Source: Gemmatimonadota bacterium
GTDB lineage: Bacteria > Gemmatimonadota > Gemmatimonadetes > Palauibacterales > Palauibacteraceae
NCBI GenBank assembly: GCA_022820995.1
Contig: JAJEEM010000055.1
Location: 1-58,616 of the forward strand
Length of the DNA stretch: 58,616 bases
Direction: 5' to 3'
In this document: positions 25,431-34,422 of the stretch, piece by piece
How the letters are laid out: each line of letters opens with the position of its first letter
How positions within the stretch are numbered: the first letter of the stretch is position 1
Program-made: the position numbers and the translations under genes
Notes under the pieces: model-generated
Database searches by the model: none
The model's input: only the letters and a program-made list of their open reading frames with translations
What the model was told of the DNA's origin: nothing

Positions 25431-26822
25431 TTACGAGGCGCTTTCGGCGCCCAGGGCCGAGATCAGGTCGGAGCGGGTGAGGATGGAGAGGGTGCCGTCT
25501 TCTCCCCGCACCAGCACGGCGGGCTGGTCTCCGCTCAACTCGTTCGCGAAGGCATGCACGGGGCTCGCGGCTTCCACCACCGGGAAGGGCGGACCCATGA
25601 GGTCGCCCACGAGGCGTCCCCGCGCGTCGGGGTCTCCCATGAGGAAGCGCAGGATGTTCTGCTCGATGAGGCTCCCGACGACTTCCCCTCCCTCCATCAC
25701 GGGAAGCTGTGAAATCTCGTGCTCCCGCATCGACGCGATCGCGTCGTCAAGCGACATGTCGGCCGGGGCCGATACAAGCGGCCTTTCGGTCGAGCGGCGG
25801 GCGACGAGCGCGCCCGCGGTGAGGGTCTCGCCTTCGTCCAGAAAGCCGTGCTCCTGCATCCAGACGTCGTTGTACACCTTGCCGAGCGCCCGGTAGCCGC
25901 CGTCGGGCATGATCACGACGAGCACGTCGTCGTCCGAGAGCGTCTCCCGGTTCGCCTCCATCCACTGGAGCGTGCCGGCCATCGCCATGCCGCACGACCC
26001 GCCGAGGAACATCCCCTCCTCGCGCGCGAGACGGCGGGTCATGAGCATCGACTCCCTGTCCGTGACGCGCACGTAGTCGTCCACGATGTCGAAGTTCATG
26101 TTGCCCGCGAGGATGTCCTCCCCGACCCCCTCGGTCACGTACGGGTAGATCTCGTCCTCGTCGAACTCGCCGGTGTGGAAGTATTTCCAGTAGACGGAGC
26201 CGAAGGGATCCACGCCGATGATCCGCACGCCGGGGTTCCGTTCCTTGAGGTAGGCGGCGGAACCCGAAATCGTGCCGCCCGTCCCGGAGCCCACGAAGAG
26301 GTGCGTGATCCTCCCCTCCGTCCCCTCCCACAGTTCCGGTCCCGTCGTCCGCAGGTGGGCCGCCGTGTTGGCGGGGTTGTCGTACTGGTTCATGTAGAAG
26401 GAGTTGGGCGTCTCCTCCGCGAGCCGGCGCGAGACCTGGTAGTAGGAGCGCGGGTCCTCGGGGTCCACCGCCGTGGGGCAGACGATGACCTCCGCTCCCA
26501 GCGCCCGCAGGATCGCGATCTTCTCGGGGCTCTGCTTGTCCGTGGTCGCGAAGATGCACTTGTACCCGCGCGCGATCGCGGCCAGCGCGAGGCCGACGCC
26601 GGTGTTGCCGCTCGTGCCCTCGACGATCGTGCCGCCGGGCGCGATCTCGCCCCGCGCCTCCGCATCCTCGAGCATCGAGATCCCGATCCGGTCCTTGACG
26701 GAGCCGCCGGGGTTGAAGTATTCGAGCTTCGCGAGGACGGTGCCGGGGAGGTGCGCGGCGAGGCGGTTCACGCGGACGAGCGGCGTGCCGCCGATCGTGC
26801 CCAGGATATTCTCATGCCACAT
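25431..26822 (-). CDS. Cystathionine beta-synthase-like PLP enzyme with CBS domains
   Basis: 463 residues. Fold-type II PLP domain (1-320): PLP lysine K43 in NPGGSVKDRIG, GTSGNTG at 69-75 for the cofactor ring, and the phosphate loop GSGTGGTISG. The C-terminal third carries two CBS repeats (about 340-460), the typical adenosine-binding regulatory module. It would condense serine with homocysteine to cystathionine; O-acetylserine sulfhydrylase activity cannot be excluded. ATG 26822 is 5 nt after the DUF5916 gene stop. The nearby homocysteine methyltransferase gene fits a homocysteine role. Confidence 0.92.
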   Translation of the reverse strand: MWHENILGTIGGTPLVRVNRLAAHLPGTVLAKLEYFNPGGSVKDRIGISMLEDAEARGEIAPGGTIVEGTSGNTGVGLALAAIARGYKCIFATTDKQSPEKIAILRALGAEVIVCPTAVDPEDPRSYYQVSRRLAEETPNSFYMNQYDNPANTAAHLRTTGPELWEGTEGRITHLFVGSGTGGTISGSAAYLKERNPGVRIIGVDPFGSVYWKYFHTGEFDEDEIYPYVTEGVGEDILAGNMNFDIVDDYVRVTDRESMLMTRRLAREEGMFLGGSCGMAMAGTLQWMEANRETLSDDDVLVVIMPDGGYRALGKVYNDVWMQEHGFLDEGETLTAGALVARRSTERPLVSAPADMSLDDAIASMREHEISQLPVMEGGEVVGSLIEQNILRFLMGDPDARGRLVGDLMGPPFPVVEAASPVHAFANELSGDQPAVLVRGEDGTLSILTRSDLISALGAESAS

Positions 26823-26827
26823 GGATG

Positions 26828-29122
26828 CTACCCGGTCAGGTTGAGGAGCCGGCTGTACTTGACCACGAGTTGGCGCTGCTTCGGTCCCGCCATGATTCCC
26901 GTGCGCTCGAGCGAGCCGGTGTGATTCGTGTCGTTCCACACGATATACAACCCCGTGCCGGCCGTATCGAGCCACGCGAGGCGGACGTTGGTCCCGATGT
27001 CCTTCGTGTCGTCGTTGTACTGGACGTTCGTCTGCAGGTACAGGCGGGGCGTGAACGAGTAGGACGCGTTGAATCGCACGACAGCTGTCCTGAAGCTGCC
27101 CTCGTCGAGGCGGACGTCGAAGTAGTTCGTGATCAGGCTCGCGCTGAACGTGTCGCCGTAGCGATAGGCGAGCGTCGCGTTCGGGCCGAAGCGGGTCCCG
27201 CTGTAGAACCCTCCGAGGTCCCAGCCGACCGACAGCGAGAGGGGGGCGCCGCGATTCGTGTTCGCCCGGAACTCCCAGTCGACGTTGTGATACGTGCCCG
27301 CCGGGATGACGATGTCCTCCCGGATCGCGAACGGTTCCTCGAGCCCCTCCCCCGTGAAGTTGAAGCCGGGGAGCTGGAAGAACGCGCCGTTCTCGAACTG
27401 GAAGTGGTTGTCGAAGTGCACGAGATACGACTCGTTGAAGCCGCCCAGCGTCCACCAGCTGTTCCCGGAGATGTGGGGCCGGAATTCGCGGAACCAGGAC
27501 ACGCTCTCCGTGCGAAAATGACGGAGGAAGCGCCAGTTCACCTGACGGTATCCGCGCCGGTTGACGAAGCCGACTTCGGGGTTGAAGGCGTCGCCGATCT
27601 GGCGGTACCCGGACGTGACCTGCCAGTCGCGCGTCACGTACCGCATGCCGCCCGCGAAGCCGTATTCGCCGTCGTTGAACCCCGATCCCGGCGCGGCTTC
27701 CCCGGCGGCGGCCGGCGTGGCGGTGAGGCTCGCCCAGCCGTCGAACGTCAGCGCCTCGCCGATGCCGAGCCGGCCATCGATCCCGTACGTGAGATTGTGG
27801 TCGTCCGCGTCGGCGGTGTTGAGGCGCGACACGAAGATGGCGCCGAGCTGCGACCGGTTGCCGAACTCCCGGTACGCGCGCAGCACGCCGAAGTTGTTCC
27901 CGGGTGCGATCCGCTCGCTCTCGCCGGTTTCGTCGTCGAAGGCGAAGGCCTCGTCGGTCTGGATGTTGAGCATGCCGACCTGGAAGGCGCCGACCTTCCC
28001 CGTCAGCCGGGCCCCCGCCCGGATCGGCACTTCCCGTCCGCCCTGGAGCCCGATGCGGCGGCTGAAAAAGAGTTCGGCCGAACGGTTCGCCCCGACGGCG
28101 AAGGTCCCCGCATTCTCGAGGAAGAAGGCGCGCTTCTCGGGGAAGAAGAGGCTGAAGCGCGTGAGATTCACCTGCTGGTCGTCCACCTCCGCCTGCGCGA
28201 AGTCGGTGTTCACGGTGAGATCCAGCGTCAGGCTCTGATTGAGGCCGATCTTCGCGTCGCCCCCGATCTGCTGCCCGAACTCCGTCTCCGGCGACGGCAC
28301 GCGGTAATCCCTGAAGCCGTCCATGAGCGCGTACGGGCTGATGGATACCGTCCGCCGGGCGGGGGCCTCCAGGGCGAGAGTCCCGGCGAGCGAGACCCGG
28401 TACACGCCGAACTGCCTGGGCAGGGGGGCCCACATCGACTGCTCGCTGTTGCGCCGGATCTTCCGCTCGAGGTTCAGGCCCCAGTCCTGGGCGCCCCCGG
28501 CTCCGTAGCGGAGGGTCGAGAAGGGGATCCGCATCTCCGCGTACCAGCCGCGTTCGTCCCGGGTCGTGGCGACCTCCCACGAGGCATCCCAGTTGAGGTT
28601 GAAGCCGCCCGCCGAACCGCGCTGCTGGCGCCCCCCGCCCCGGCCTCCGCCCACCCCCTCCCCGGTGACCTGGCCGTCGTACTCGATCCCCGCCGGCGTG
28701 GTGCCGAAGACGAGGGCGTTCTGCCGGTCCAGGTAGGTGTCGAGCACGACGACGAAGGCGTCGGAGTCGTCGAGCGAGGCGTCGCGCAGCGTCTGGCCCG
28801 TGACGATGCCGGACGGATCCTCATCGAAGAGCCAGGCGCCGATGTACAGGGCCGCGCCGTCGTAGCCGATCCGGACCTCCGTCGCCTGCGACACCGGCTG
28901 ACCCTCGGTGGGTTCGCGCTGGGTGAAGCCCTCGAGCGGATCGAGGCCGGACCAGACCTCGTCGTCGAGCCGCCCGTCGATGAGCGGAGGCGCCGCGAGC
29001 TCGGACGCCTGCGCCCGGGGCGCCTGCTGGCCGTGGAGCCGGGCCGGGGCCACGAGTGCGGCCAGCGCCGGGATGGCGACGAGGCCGCACATGGTGCGCA
29101 CGCGGGTCCTGTTCCCTCTCAC
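26828..29122 (-). CDS. DUF5916 outer-membrane protein with CBM9-like N-terminal domain
   Basis: 764 residues. After a signal peptide (PALAALVAPARLHGQQ) comes a CBM9-like sandwich (about 45-240: IDGRLDDEVWSGLDPLEGFT, TEVRIGYDGAALYIGAWLFD), a glycine-rich linker, and then the DUF5916 region of amphipathic strands (about 270-764) ending in a short hydrophobic strand, consistent with a beta-barrel. The GTG start overlaps the homocysteine methyltransferase stop by 4 nt (GTGA). Substrate and function are unknown. The family is common in Bacteroidota and Gemmatimonadota. Confidence 0.88.
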   Translation of the reverse strand: MRGNRTRVRTMCGLVAIPALAALVAPARLHGQQAPRAQASELAAPPLIDGRLDDEVWSGLDPLEGFTQREPTEGQPVSQATEVRIGYDGAALYIGAWLFDEDPSGIVTGQTLRDASLDDSDAFVVVLDTYLDRQNALVFGTTPAGIEYDGQVTGEGVGGGRGGGRQQRGSAGGFNLNWDASWEVATTRDERGWYAEMRIPFSTLRYGAGGAQDWGLNLERKIRRNSEQSMWAPLPRQFGVYRVSLAGTLALEAPARRTVSISPYALMDGFRDYRVPSPETEFGQQIGGDAKIGLNQSLTLDLTVNTDFAQAEVDDQQVNLTRFSLFFPEKRAFFLENAGTFAVGANRSAELFFSRRIGLQGGREVPIRAGARLTGKVGAFQVGMLNIQTDEAFAFDDETGESERIAPGNNFGVLRAYREFGNRSQLGAIFVSRLNTADADDHNLTYGIDGRLGIGEALTFDGWASLTATPAAAGEAAPGSGFNDGEYGFAGGMRYVTRDWQVTSGYRQIGDAFNPEVGFVNRRGYRQVNWRFLRHFRTESVSWFREFRPHISGNSWWTLGGFNESYLVHFDNHFQFENGAFFQLPGFNFTGEGLEEPFAIREDIVIPAGTYHNVDWEFRANTNRGAPLSLSVGWDLGGFYSGTRFGPNATLAYRYGDTFSASLITNYFDVRLDEGSFRTAVVRFNASYSFTPRLYLQTNVQYNDDTKDIGTNVRLAWLDTAGTGLYIVWNDTNHTGSLERTGIMAGPKQRQLVVKYSRLLNLTG

Positions 29123-30084
29123 GTGACGATCGGCCGAGAAGACAGGGCCGTGCCGCGGATGGCGGCGATCCCGGCAGGGCCCACGCGGCAGCAGCCGCCG
29201 ATGCCGTCGGCGCCCTCCCGCCGCCACTCGGTGGCGCTCCGGGTCCAGTCCAGCGGGGTCGCGGGGCCTGTCCAGCGCTTCGCCTCCGCGTCCCATTCCT
29301 CTCCCGAGTTGGGGTAGACGAGGATCGGTTTTCCGGTCGCCCGCCGCGCCGTGCGGATGAGCGGCGCGACGAGGCGCGGATCGACGCAGTTCACGCCGAC
29401 GGCGACGACATGGGGTTCGGCCTCGCACAGGGCGACGGCGGTCTCGAACGGCGTGCCGTCGGCGAGGTGCGCGCCGTCGCGGCACTGAAAGCTGACCCAC
29501 GTCGGACGGTGTGAGACGGCGGCCAGCCGGCAGTAGGCCTGCGTTTCCTCGAGCGAGGGAGTCGTTTCGCACGCGAGGACATCGGCCGGGCTCTCGGCGA
29601 GGACCTCCCAGCGCCGGGCGTGAAAGTCGTACAGTTCGGCCGCGGAGAGCCCGTAGTCGCCCCGGTACTCGGAGCCGTCGGCGAGGAAGGCGCCGTACGG
29701 GCCGACACTGGCGGCGACGAGGGGTCGCAGGCGGTCGGCCGGCTCCGTGGCGGCGGCGGCGCGGGCGGCCACGAACTCGTCGCGCGCGGAGACGGCGGTT
29801 TCGACGGCCTGCCCCAGAAGACGTGCCGTGTCGGCTGTGCCGAGACCCCGGGCCGCGAAGCCCTCGAAGGTCGCCTGATAGGTCGCGGTGGCGATGCAGT
29901 CGGCGCCGGCGTCGAGGAAGCGGCGGTGCGCGGTGCGGATCGCCTCTGGATCGTCGATGAGGGCGCGGGCGGACCACAGAGGGTCGCCGAGATCGCAGCC
30001 CAGCGCCTCGAGTTCCGTCGCCAGACCGCCATCGAGAACCAGAACGCCCTCGCGCTCGATGAAGTCGCGGATGGGGTCGGTCAA
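29119..30084 (-). CDS. Homocysteine S-methyltransferase
   Basis: 321 residues, the length of MmuM-type enzymes that methylate homocysteine from S-methylmethionine or S-adenosylmethionine. Visible are LVLDGGLATELEALG at the N-terminus, ATYQATFEGF, and the zinc thiolates C230 region in GVNCVDP and the CC pair in GGCCRVGP near the C-terminus. TTG start, with a 4-nt overlap (TTGA) to the MBL gene. Methyl donor is not determinable from sequence. Sits two genes upstream of the cystathionine beta-synthase gene. Confidence 0.9.
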   Translation of the reverse strand: MTDPIRDFIEREGVLVLDGGLATELEALGCDLGDPLWSARALIDDPEAIRTAHRRFLDAGADCIATATYQATFEGFAARGLGTADTARLLGQAVETAVSARDEFVAARAAAATEPADRLRPLVAASVGPYGAFLADGSEYRGDYGLSAAELYDFHARRWEVLAESPADVLACETTPSLEETQAYCRLAAVSHRPTWVSFQCRDGAHLADGTPFETAVALCEAEPHVVAVGVNCVDPRLVAPLIRTARRATGKPILVYPNSGEEWDAEAKRWTGPATPLDWTRSATEWRREGADGIGGCCRVGPAGIAAIRGTALSSRPIVT

Positions 30085-31067
30085 AGCTGATCCCGGCGCA
30101 GCAGGATGGTGAAACCCTCGAACACGAACTCGACCCCGCCGCCCGGTATCGGGTTCCCGATGGCAATGCCTTCGAACATGGCGTCCAGGGCATCGTTCAG
30201 TTCGAGCAGCCGGGAGGGCTGCGCGACCGGCGTGTTGTGGGCCGTGAACAGCGTCGTCAGCTCGGGAGCGAGTTCGGCGAGTCGCGCCATCGAGGCCCGG
30301 TACGCCTCCAGATCCGTCTCGGGCGCGAAGAGCCAGATCGGACCCTCGTAGAACGAGTCCCCGGTCCAGAGGAACCCGGCTTCGCGGTCGAGGAGGGCGA
30401 CCGCGTCGGGCGTGTGGCCGGGGACGGCGAGGACTTCGAGCGTGCGGGCGCCGAGGTCGATCCGGTGTCCGTCTTCGATGAAGGCGACAATCTGGAAGGC
30501 GGGCGTGTGGTAGTCGTCCTCCGTGATCCCGGCGGGCAGGGCCCGGCAGAGCGCGTCCGCGGCCACCTCTCCCCGCACCTCGGCGTTCGCGCGGCCGCGG
30601 GCGCGGGCGCGGGTGAACTCCGTGTCCATGGCGAGCACCCGCTCGAACTCGGCGTTGCCCCCGACGTGGTCCATGTGCGTGTGCGAGTTGAGGACGGTCA
30701 CGGGCAGCGCCGTAAGTTCGTCCACGACGGACCGGATGCGGCCGATTCCCATGCCCGTGTCGAACAGGAGGGCGCCCTCCCCGCCCAGGATCAGGTAGGA
30801 AATGACCTCCTGGAACTGGAACGGCTCGTAGATCGCGTACACGGCCGGCGCGACGCGATAGACCTCGAACCAGTCATCGGTGACTTCGACGCGCTCCAGG
30901 CCGGCGTACTGCGCGCGGGGCACGCTCGAGCAGAACCCGGCCGTCGCGGCGCGCGACTCCGGGGCGGACTCGTCGCCGGGCGTACAGGCGAGCGCCCCCC
31001 CGGCCAGCGCGCCCGCGGCCGCCAGCCGGAGGATCGCTGCCCCAACGGCGCCCGCGCCCCGGAGCAA
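30081..31067 (-). CDS. MBL-fold metallo-hydrolase, lipoprotein
   Basis: 328 residues. An alanine-rich signal segment ends in a lipobox (GALAC), so it is probably a periplasmic lipoprotein. The metal site motif HTHMDHVGG is intact, as are the later ligands in VPGHTPDAV and FTAHNTP. This is the quinoprotein relay/beta-lactamase-like branch of the superfamily; whether it hydrolyses beta-lactams, lactones or other esters cannot be told. TTG start, 6 nt after the upstream stop; no ATG or GTG gives the signal segment. Confidence 0.85.
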   Translation of the reverse strand: MLRGAGAVGAAILRLAAAGALAGGALACTPGDESAPESRAATAGFCSSVPRAQYAGLERVEVTDDWFEVYRVAPAVYAIYEPFQFQEVISYLILGGEGALLFDTGMGIGRIRSVVDELTALPVTVLNSHTHMDHVGGNAEFERVLAMDTEFTRARARGRANAEVRGEVAADALCRALPAGITEDDYHTPAFQIVAFIEDGHRIDLGARTLEVLAVPGHTPDAVALLDREAGFLWTGDSFYEGPIWLFAPETDLEAYRASMARLAELAPELTTLFTAHNTPVAQPSRLLELNDALDAMFEGIAIGNPIPGGGVEFVFEGFTILLRRDQL

Positions 31068-31073
31068 ACGCCG

Positions 31074-34000
31074 CTAGTCCTGGTCGGTCGTGATGACGCG
31101 GCCGACCCTCGCCTGGAGCATCCGGTTGAACTCGGCGAGTTCATCGGCGAGCACCGCCTCCAGCCGGACCTGCACCTCGTCGATCTGGTCGCTCAGGATC
31201 TGCGCCACCTCGGCGTGCTGGTCGGTGGGCGGGAAGTCCGCCGTCCCCACCGTGCGCTGGAGGTAGGACAGGCGGCCGCCGATCATCGAGGGCCAGCGGA
31301 CCCCGTCGGCGCCCGTGTCCTTGAGCTGCACGAGTTCGCTCTCCACCTCGATGAGCGACTCGTCGAGCGCCTCTCCCGCCTCGAGCACGTCCTCGGCGTC
31401 GCCGGCTTCCTCGAGAACCGGGCGCAGGTCGTAGATCTGGCGCCGCAGGAGTTCGATCTGGTTGACGAGGTCGGCGAGCCGGTTCCGGTCATCGACGATG
31501 TCGTCGAGCAGCGCCTTCTGGGCCAGGATATCCTCCATCGACCCTTCGGAGCCGGGGTCGCGCAGGACGGTCAGTTCCTCGGACCCCACGTCCTCCCCGT
31601 CCACGACCAGCGTCACCGTGTAGGTTCCCGGCGGCTGCCGGGGCCCGCCGCCGAAACCGAAGAAGCCGCCGCCGACCTGCCGGGACACCTCGGGCATCGG
31701 CATCCAGTCCGCGAACTGCGGCTTCGTGCGGTACTGGATCGGCTTCGCATCCGGCCCCCGGAAGTTCCACCACACGCGGTTGAAGCCGTCGTGCGTCGAC
31801 CCGTCGAGCGTGGCGAGCGTCTCGCCCTCCGCGTTCTCGACGCGGATCTTCACCTCGCGCCCCTCTCCATCCGCGAGCCAGTAGTTGATCGACGCCCCGT
31901 TGGGCGGGTTCTCGCCCACGGACCAGTCTTCGTACATCACCTGCGGTTCGGAGATGTCGTTGAAGCGGTACGCGTCGCGCGGCGCGAACAGGTGCGCGTC
32001 GGAAGCCGCGATCTCGGGCGTGAGCTGCTGCACGGGGCTCAGGTCGTCGAGGATCCAGTAGCCGCGGCCGTACGTGCCCGCCACGAAATCGTTGAAGTGC
32101 TCCTGGATGATAAGCCCGTAGTACGGCGACGGCGGGAGGTTCGGCATGAAGAGCTGCCAGCTCTCCCCGTCGTCGTAGCTGATGTAGACGTTCGTCTCGG
32201 TGCCGAGGTAGAGGAGGCCCGGCCGCACCGGGTCCTCGAGCAGGTAGCGGGTGTAGTCGACCGGGTAGTTGTCGACCCCGTTCGTGATCTGCGTCCACGT
32301 CTCACCGAAGTCGTCCGTCCTGTAGGCGCGCGCGTCGAAGTCGCCGACCTGGTGGTGCTCGATCGTGATGTAGGCCTTCGCGACGTCGAAGCGGGAGGCG
32401 TCGATGCTCCGCACGATGCCGTCGGGAGGCAGATTCGGGATGTTCTCCGTGACGTTCGTCCACGTCGCGCCGTCGTCCCGGCTCACCTGCACGAGGCCGT
32501 CGTTCGTACCCGCCCAAAAGACGCCCTGCTCGATGGGCGACTCGTCGAAGGCGTAGATCACGCAGCAGAACTCGACCCCGATGTTGTCGGGCGTGAGCCC
32601 GCCGGAGATCGTCATCTTCGAGCGGTCGTTCGTCGACAGGTCGGGGCTGATGACCTCCCAGCTCTGCCCCCGGTTGCGCGTGCGGTGCACGTGCTGGCTC
32701 GTGACGTAGATCGTCTCGTTGTCGTGCGGGGAGATGAGGAGGGGGAACGTCCACTGGAAGCGGTAGCGGATTTCCTCCGCCGGATATCCCATGGTGGACT
32801 CGGGCCACACCTCGACGTCGCGGAACTGGCCGCGCTCCCGGTCGTGGCGCACGACGATGCCGCCGACCGCGCCGGCCCCGGAGGCGCTCGACCACACGAT
32901 GTTGGGGTCGGTCGGGTCGGGCGTCGCGAAGCCGCTCTCGCCGCCGCCCACGGTCGTCCAGTCGCCGCGCGGGATGAGCCCGCGCGCCCAGAAGCCGGTG
33001 TATCGGGTGTTCGACGGCCCGTGGTAGGAGGGTCCGTCCTGCCGGTTCCCCATCACGTTGTAGGGGATCTCGTTGTCGACCGTGACGTGGTACATCTGCG
33101 CGATGGGAAGCTGCATGCGGGACCACGACCTCATGCGGTTCTCCGTGATCGCGACGCCGCTGTCGCCGCCGATGAAGACGCGGTCCGCGTTGTTCGGATC
33201 GACCCAGATGTCGTGCAGGTCCCACCCCGGGGCCGCCGGGTCGCCGCCGGGAGGTCCGCCGCCGAGGAAGTTGAACATCTCGTACGTCGCGCCCCCGTCG
33301 CGGCTCACGCTGAAGCTGGACGAGAGGAAGTAGACTTCGTCGCGGTCATCGGAGGCGACTCCGCAGCGGGTGTAGTAGGCCTGCCGGGTCGCGAGGTTGT
33401 GGCTGTAATTCACGAGCGTCCACGTGCCGCCGCCGTCATCGCTCCGCCACAGCTCGCCCGTGTCGGCCTCGTACCCTTCCATGGGGACGCCGTCGCTCGT
33501 CTCGATGAGGGCGTAGACGCGGTCGGAGTCCGAATGGGACATGCAGACGGCGATCTTGCCGAGCGTGCCGGTGGGAAGCCCGTTCCCCTCGAGTTCGGTC
33601 CACGTGTCGCCGCCGTCCATCGTCAGGTGGAGGCCGCTCCCGGGCCCCCCGCTGTCGCGCTTCCACGTCTTGAGATCGATGTCCCACATCGTGGCGAAGA
33701 TCTTCCGCGGGTTCGCGGGGTCCATGACCATGTCGTAGGCGCCGGTCCCGCGGTCGACGAAGAGGATCTTCTCCCACGAGGCGCCCCCGTCCATGGTCCG
33801 GTACACGCCGCGCTCGTCGGACTCCGCGTAGGCGTGGCCGAGCGCCGCCACGTACACGATGTCCGCGTCGGTGGGGTGAATCAGGATGCGGCCCACGCGG
33901 CCGGTTCCCTCCAGCCCCATGTGGGTCCAGGTCTCGCCGCCGTCCGTCGACTTCCAGACGCCGTTGCCGATCGAGACGTTCGAGCGGATCGAGGTCTCGC

Positions 34001-34322
34001 CGGTGCCGGCCCACACGACCGCGTGGTCGCTCGGGGCGACGGCGAGCGCGCCGATGGAGTGCACGGGCTGGTCGTCGAACACGGGCCGCCAGTGCAGGCC
34101 GGCGTCGTCCGTCTTCCAGATCCCCCCGGTCGCGGCGCCGGCGAAGTAGGTGTTGCGGTCGTCCGGCACCCCGGCCACCGAGGAGACGCGGTTGCCGACG
34201 GGCCCGATGTGGCGCGCCCGCAGCCCCTCGTACTGCTCGGGCGCAAGTTGCTGTGCGCCCAGCGGCACGGCGGCGGCGAAGGCGAGGGCGAGACTGATGG
34301 AGAAGCGGCGAACGTTGGACAT
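31074..34322 (-). CDS. Exported VPS10/sortilin-like BNR repeat protein
   Basis: 1082 residues with a signal peptide (ISLALAFAAAVPLGAQ). About residues 30-720 are BNR/Asp-box repeats (SxDxGxTW: KSTDGGETW, RTMDGGASW, SRDDGATW, RTDDFGETW) forming the large propeller of the sortilin N-terminal domain. A C-terminal beta-sandwich (about 760-890) and a helical coiled-coil end (about 900-1080) follow. Commonly annotated as glycosyl hydrolase, but no catalytic residues can be pointed out, so ligand or polymer binding is equally possible. ATG with AGAGAG upstream. Confidence 0.88.
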   Translation of the reverse strand: MSNVRRFSISLALAFAAAVPLGAQQLAPEQYEGLRARHIGPVGNRVSSVAGVPDDRNTYFAGAATGGIWKTDDAGLHWRPVFDDQPVHSIGALAVAPSDHAVVWAGTGETSIRSNVSIGNGVWKSTDGGETWTHMGLEGTGRVGRILIHPTDADIVYVAALGHAYAESDERGVYRTMDGGASWEKILFVDRGTGAYDMVMDPANPRKIFATMWDIDLKTWKRDSGGPGSGLHLTMDGGDTWTELEGNGLPTGTLGKIAVCMSHSDSDRVYALIETSDGVPMEGYEADTGELWRSDDGGGTWTLVNYSHNLATRQAYYTRCGVASDDRDEVYFLSSSFSVSRDGGATYEMFNFLGGGPPGGDPAAPGWDLHDIWVDPNNADRVFIGGDSGVAITENRMRSWSRMQLPIAQMYHVTVDNEIPYNVMGNRQDGPSYHGPSNTRYTGFWARGLIPRGDWTTVGGGESGFATPDPTDPNIVWSSASGAGAVGGIVVRHDRERGQFRDVEVWPESTMGYPAEEIRYRFQWTFPLLISPHDNETIYVTSQHVHRTRNRGQSWEVISPDLSTNDRSKMTISGGLTPDNIGVEFCCVIYAFDESPIEQGVFWAGTNDGLVQVSRDDGATWTNVTENIPNLPPDGIVRSIDASRFDVAKAYITIEHHQVGDFDARAYRTDDFGETWTQITNGVDNYPVDYTRYLLEDPVRPGLLYLGTETNVYISYDDGESWQLFMPNLPPSPYYGLIIQEHFNDFVAGTYGRGYWILDDLSPVQQLTPEIAASDAHLFAPRDAYRFNDISEPQVMYEDWSVGENPPNGASINYWLADGEGREVKIRVENAEGETLATLDGSTHDGFNRVWWNFRGPDAKPIQYRTKPQFADWMPMPEVSRQVGGGFFGFGGGPRQPPGTYTVTLVVDGEDVGSEELTVLRDPGSEGSMEDILAQKALLDDIVDDRNRLADLVNQIELLRRQIYDLRPVLEEAGDAEDVLEAGEALDESLIEVESELVQLKDTGADGVRWPSMIGGRLSYLQRTVGTADFPPTDQHAEVAQILSDQIDEVQVRLEAVLADELAEFNRMLQARVGRVITTDQD

Positions 34323-34367
34323 GGCTCTCTGCCTCGTGAAGCGGGTCGTTTGAGCGAAGAAACGTGC

Positions 34368-34388
34368 GGCCCCGGACGAAACCGGGCC
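34368..34388 (-). terminator. Possible weak hairpin terminator between gcdH and the VPS10 gene
   Basis: An inverted repeat GGCCCCGG...CCGGGCC lies in the 100-nt gap upstream of the VPS10 gene. On the minus strand the hairpin is not followed directly by a T-run (only GTTTCTT after 4 nt) and it lies upstream of, not after, the gene 34423-35607 in the same direction, so it could partially separate the two transcription units. Rest of the gap holds nothing I recognise. Confidence 0.25.
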
Positions 34389-34422
34389 AGAGCCCGCGGG
34401 GACCTCCGTCGTCCCGCTGTCG

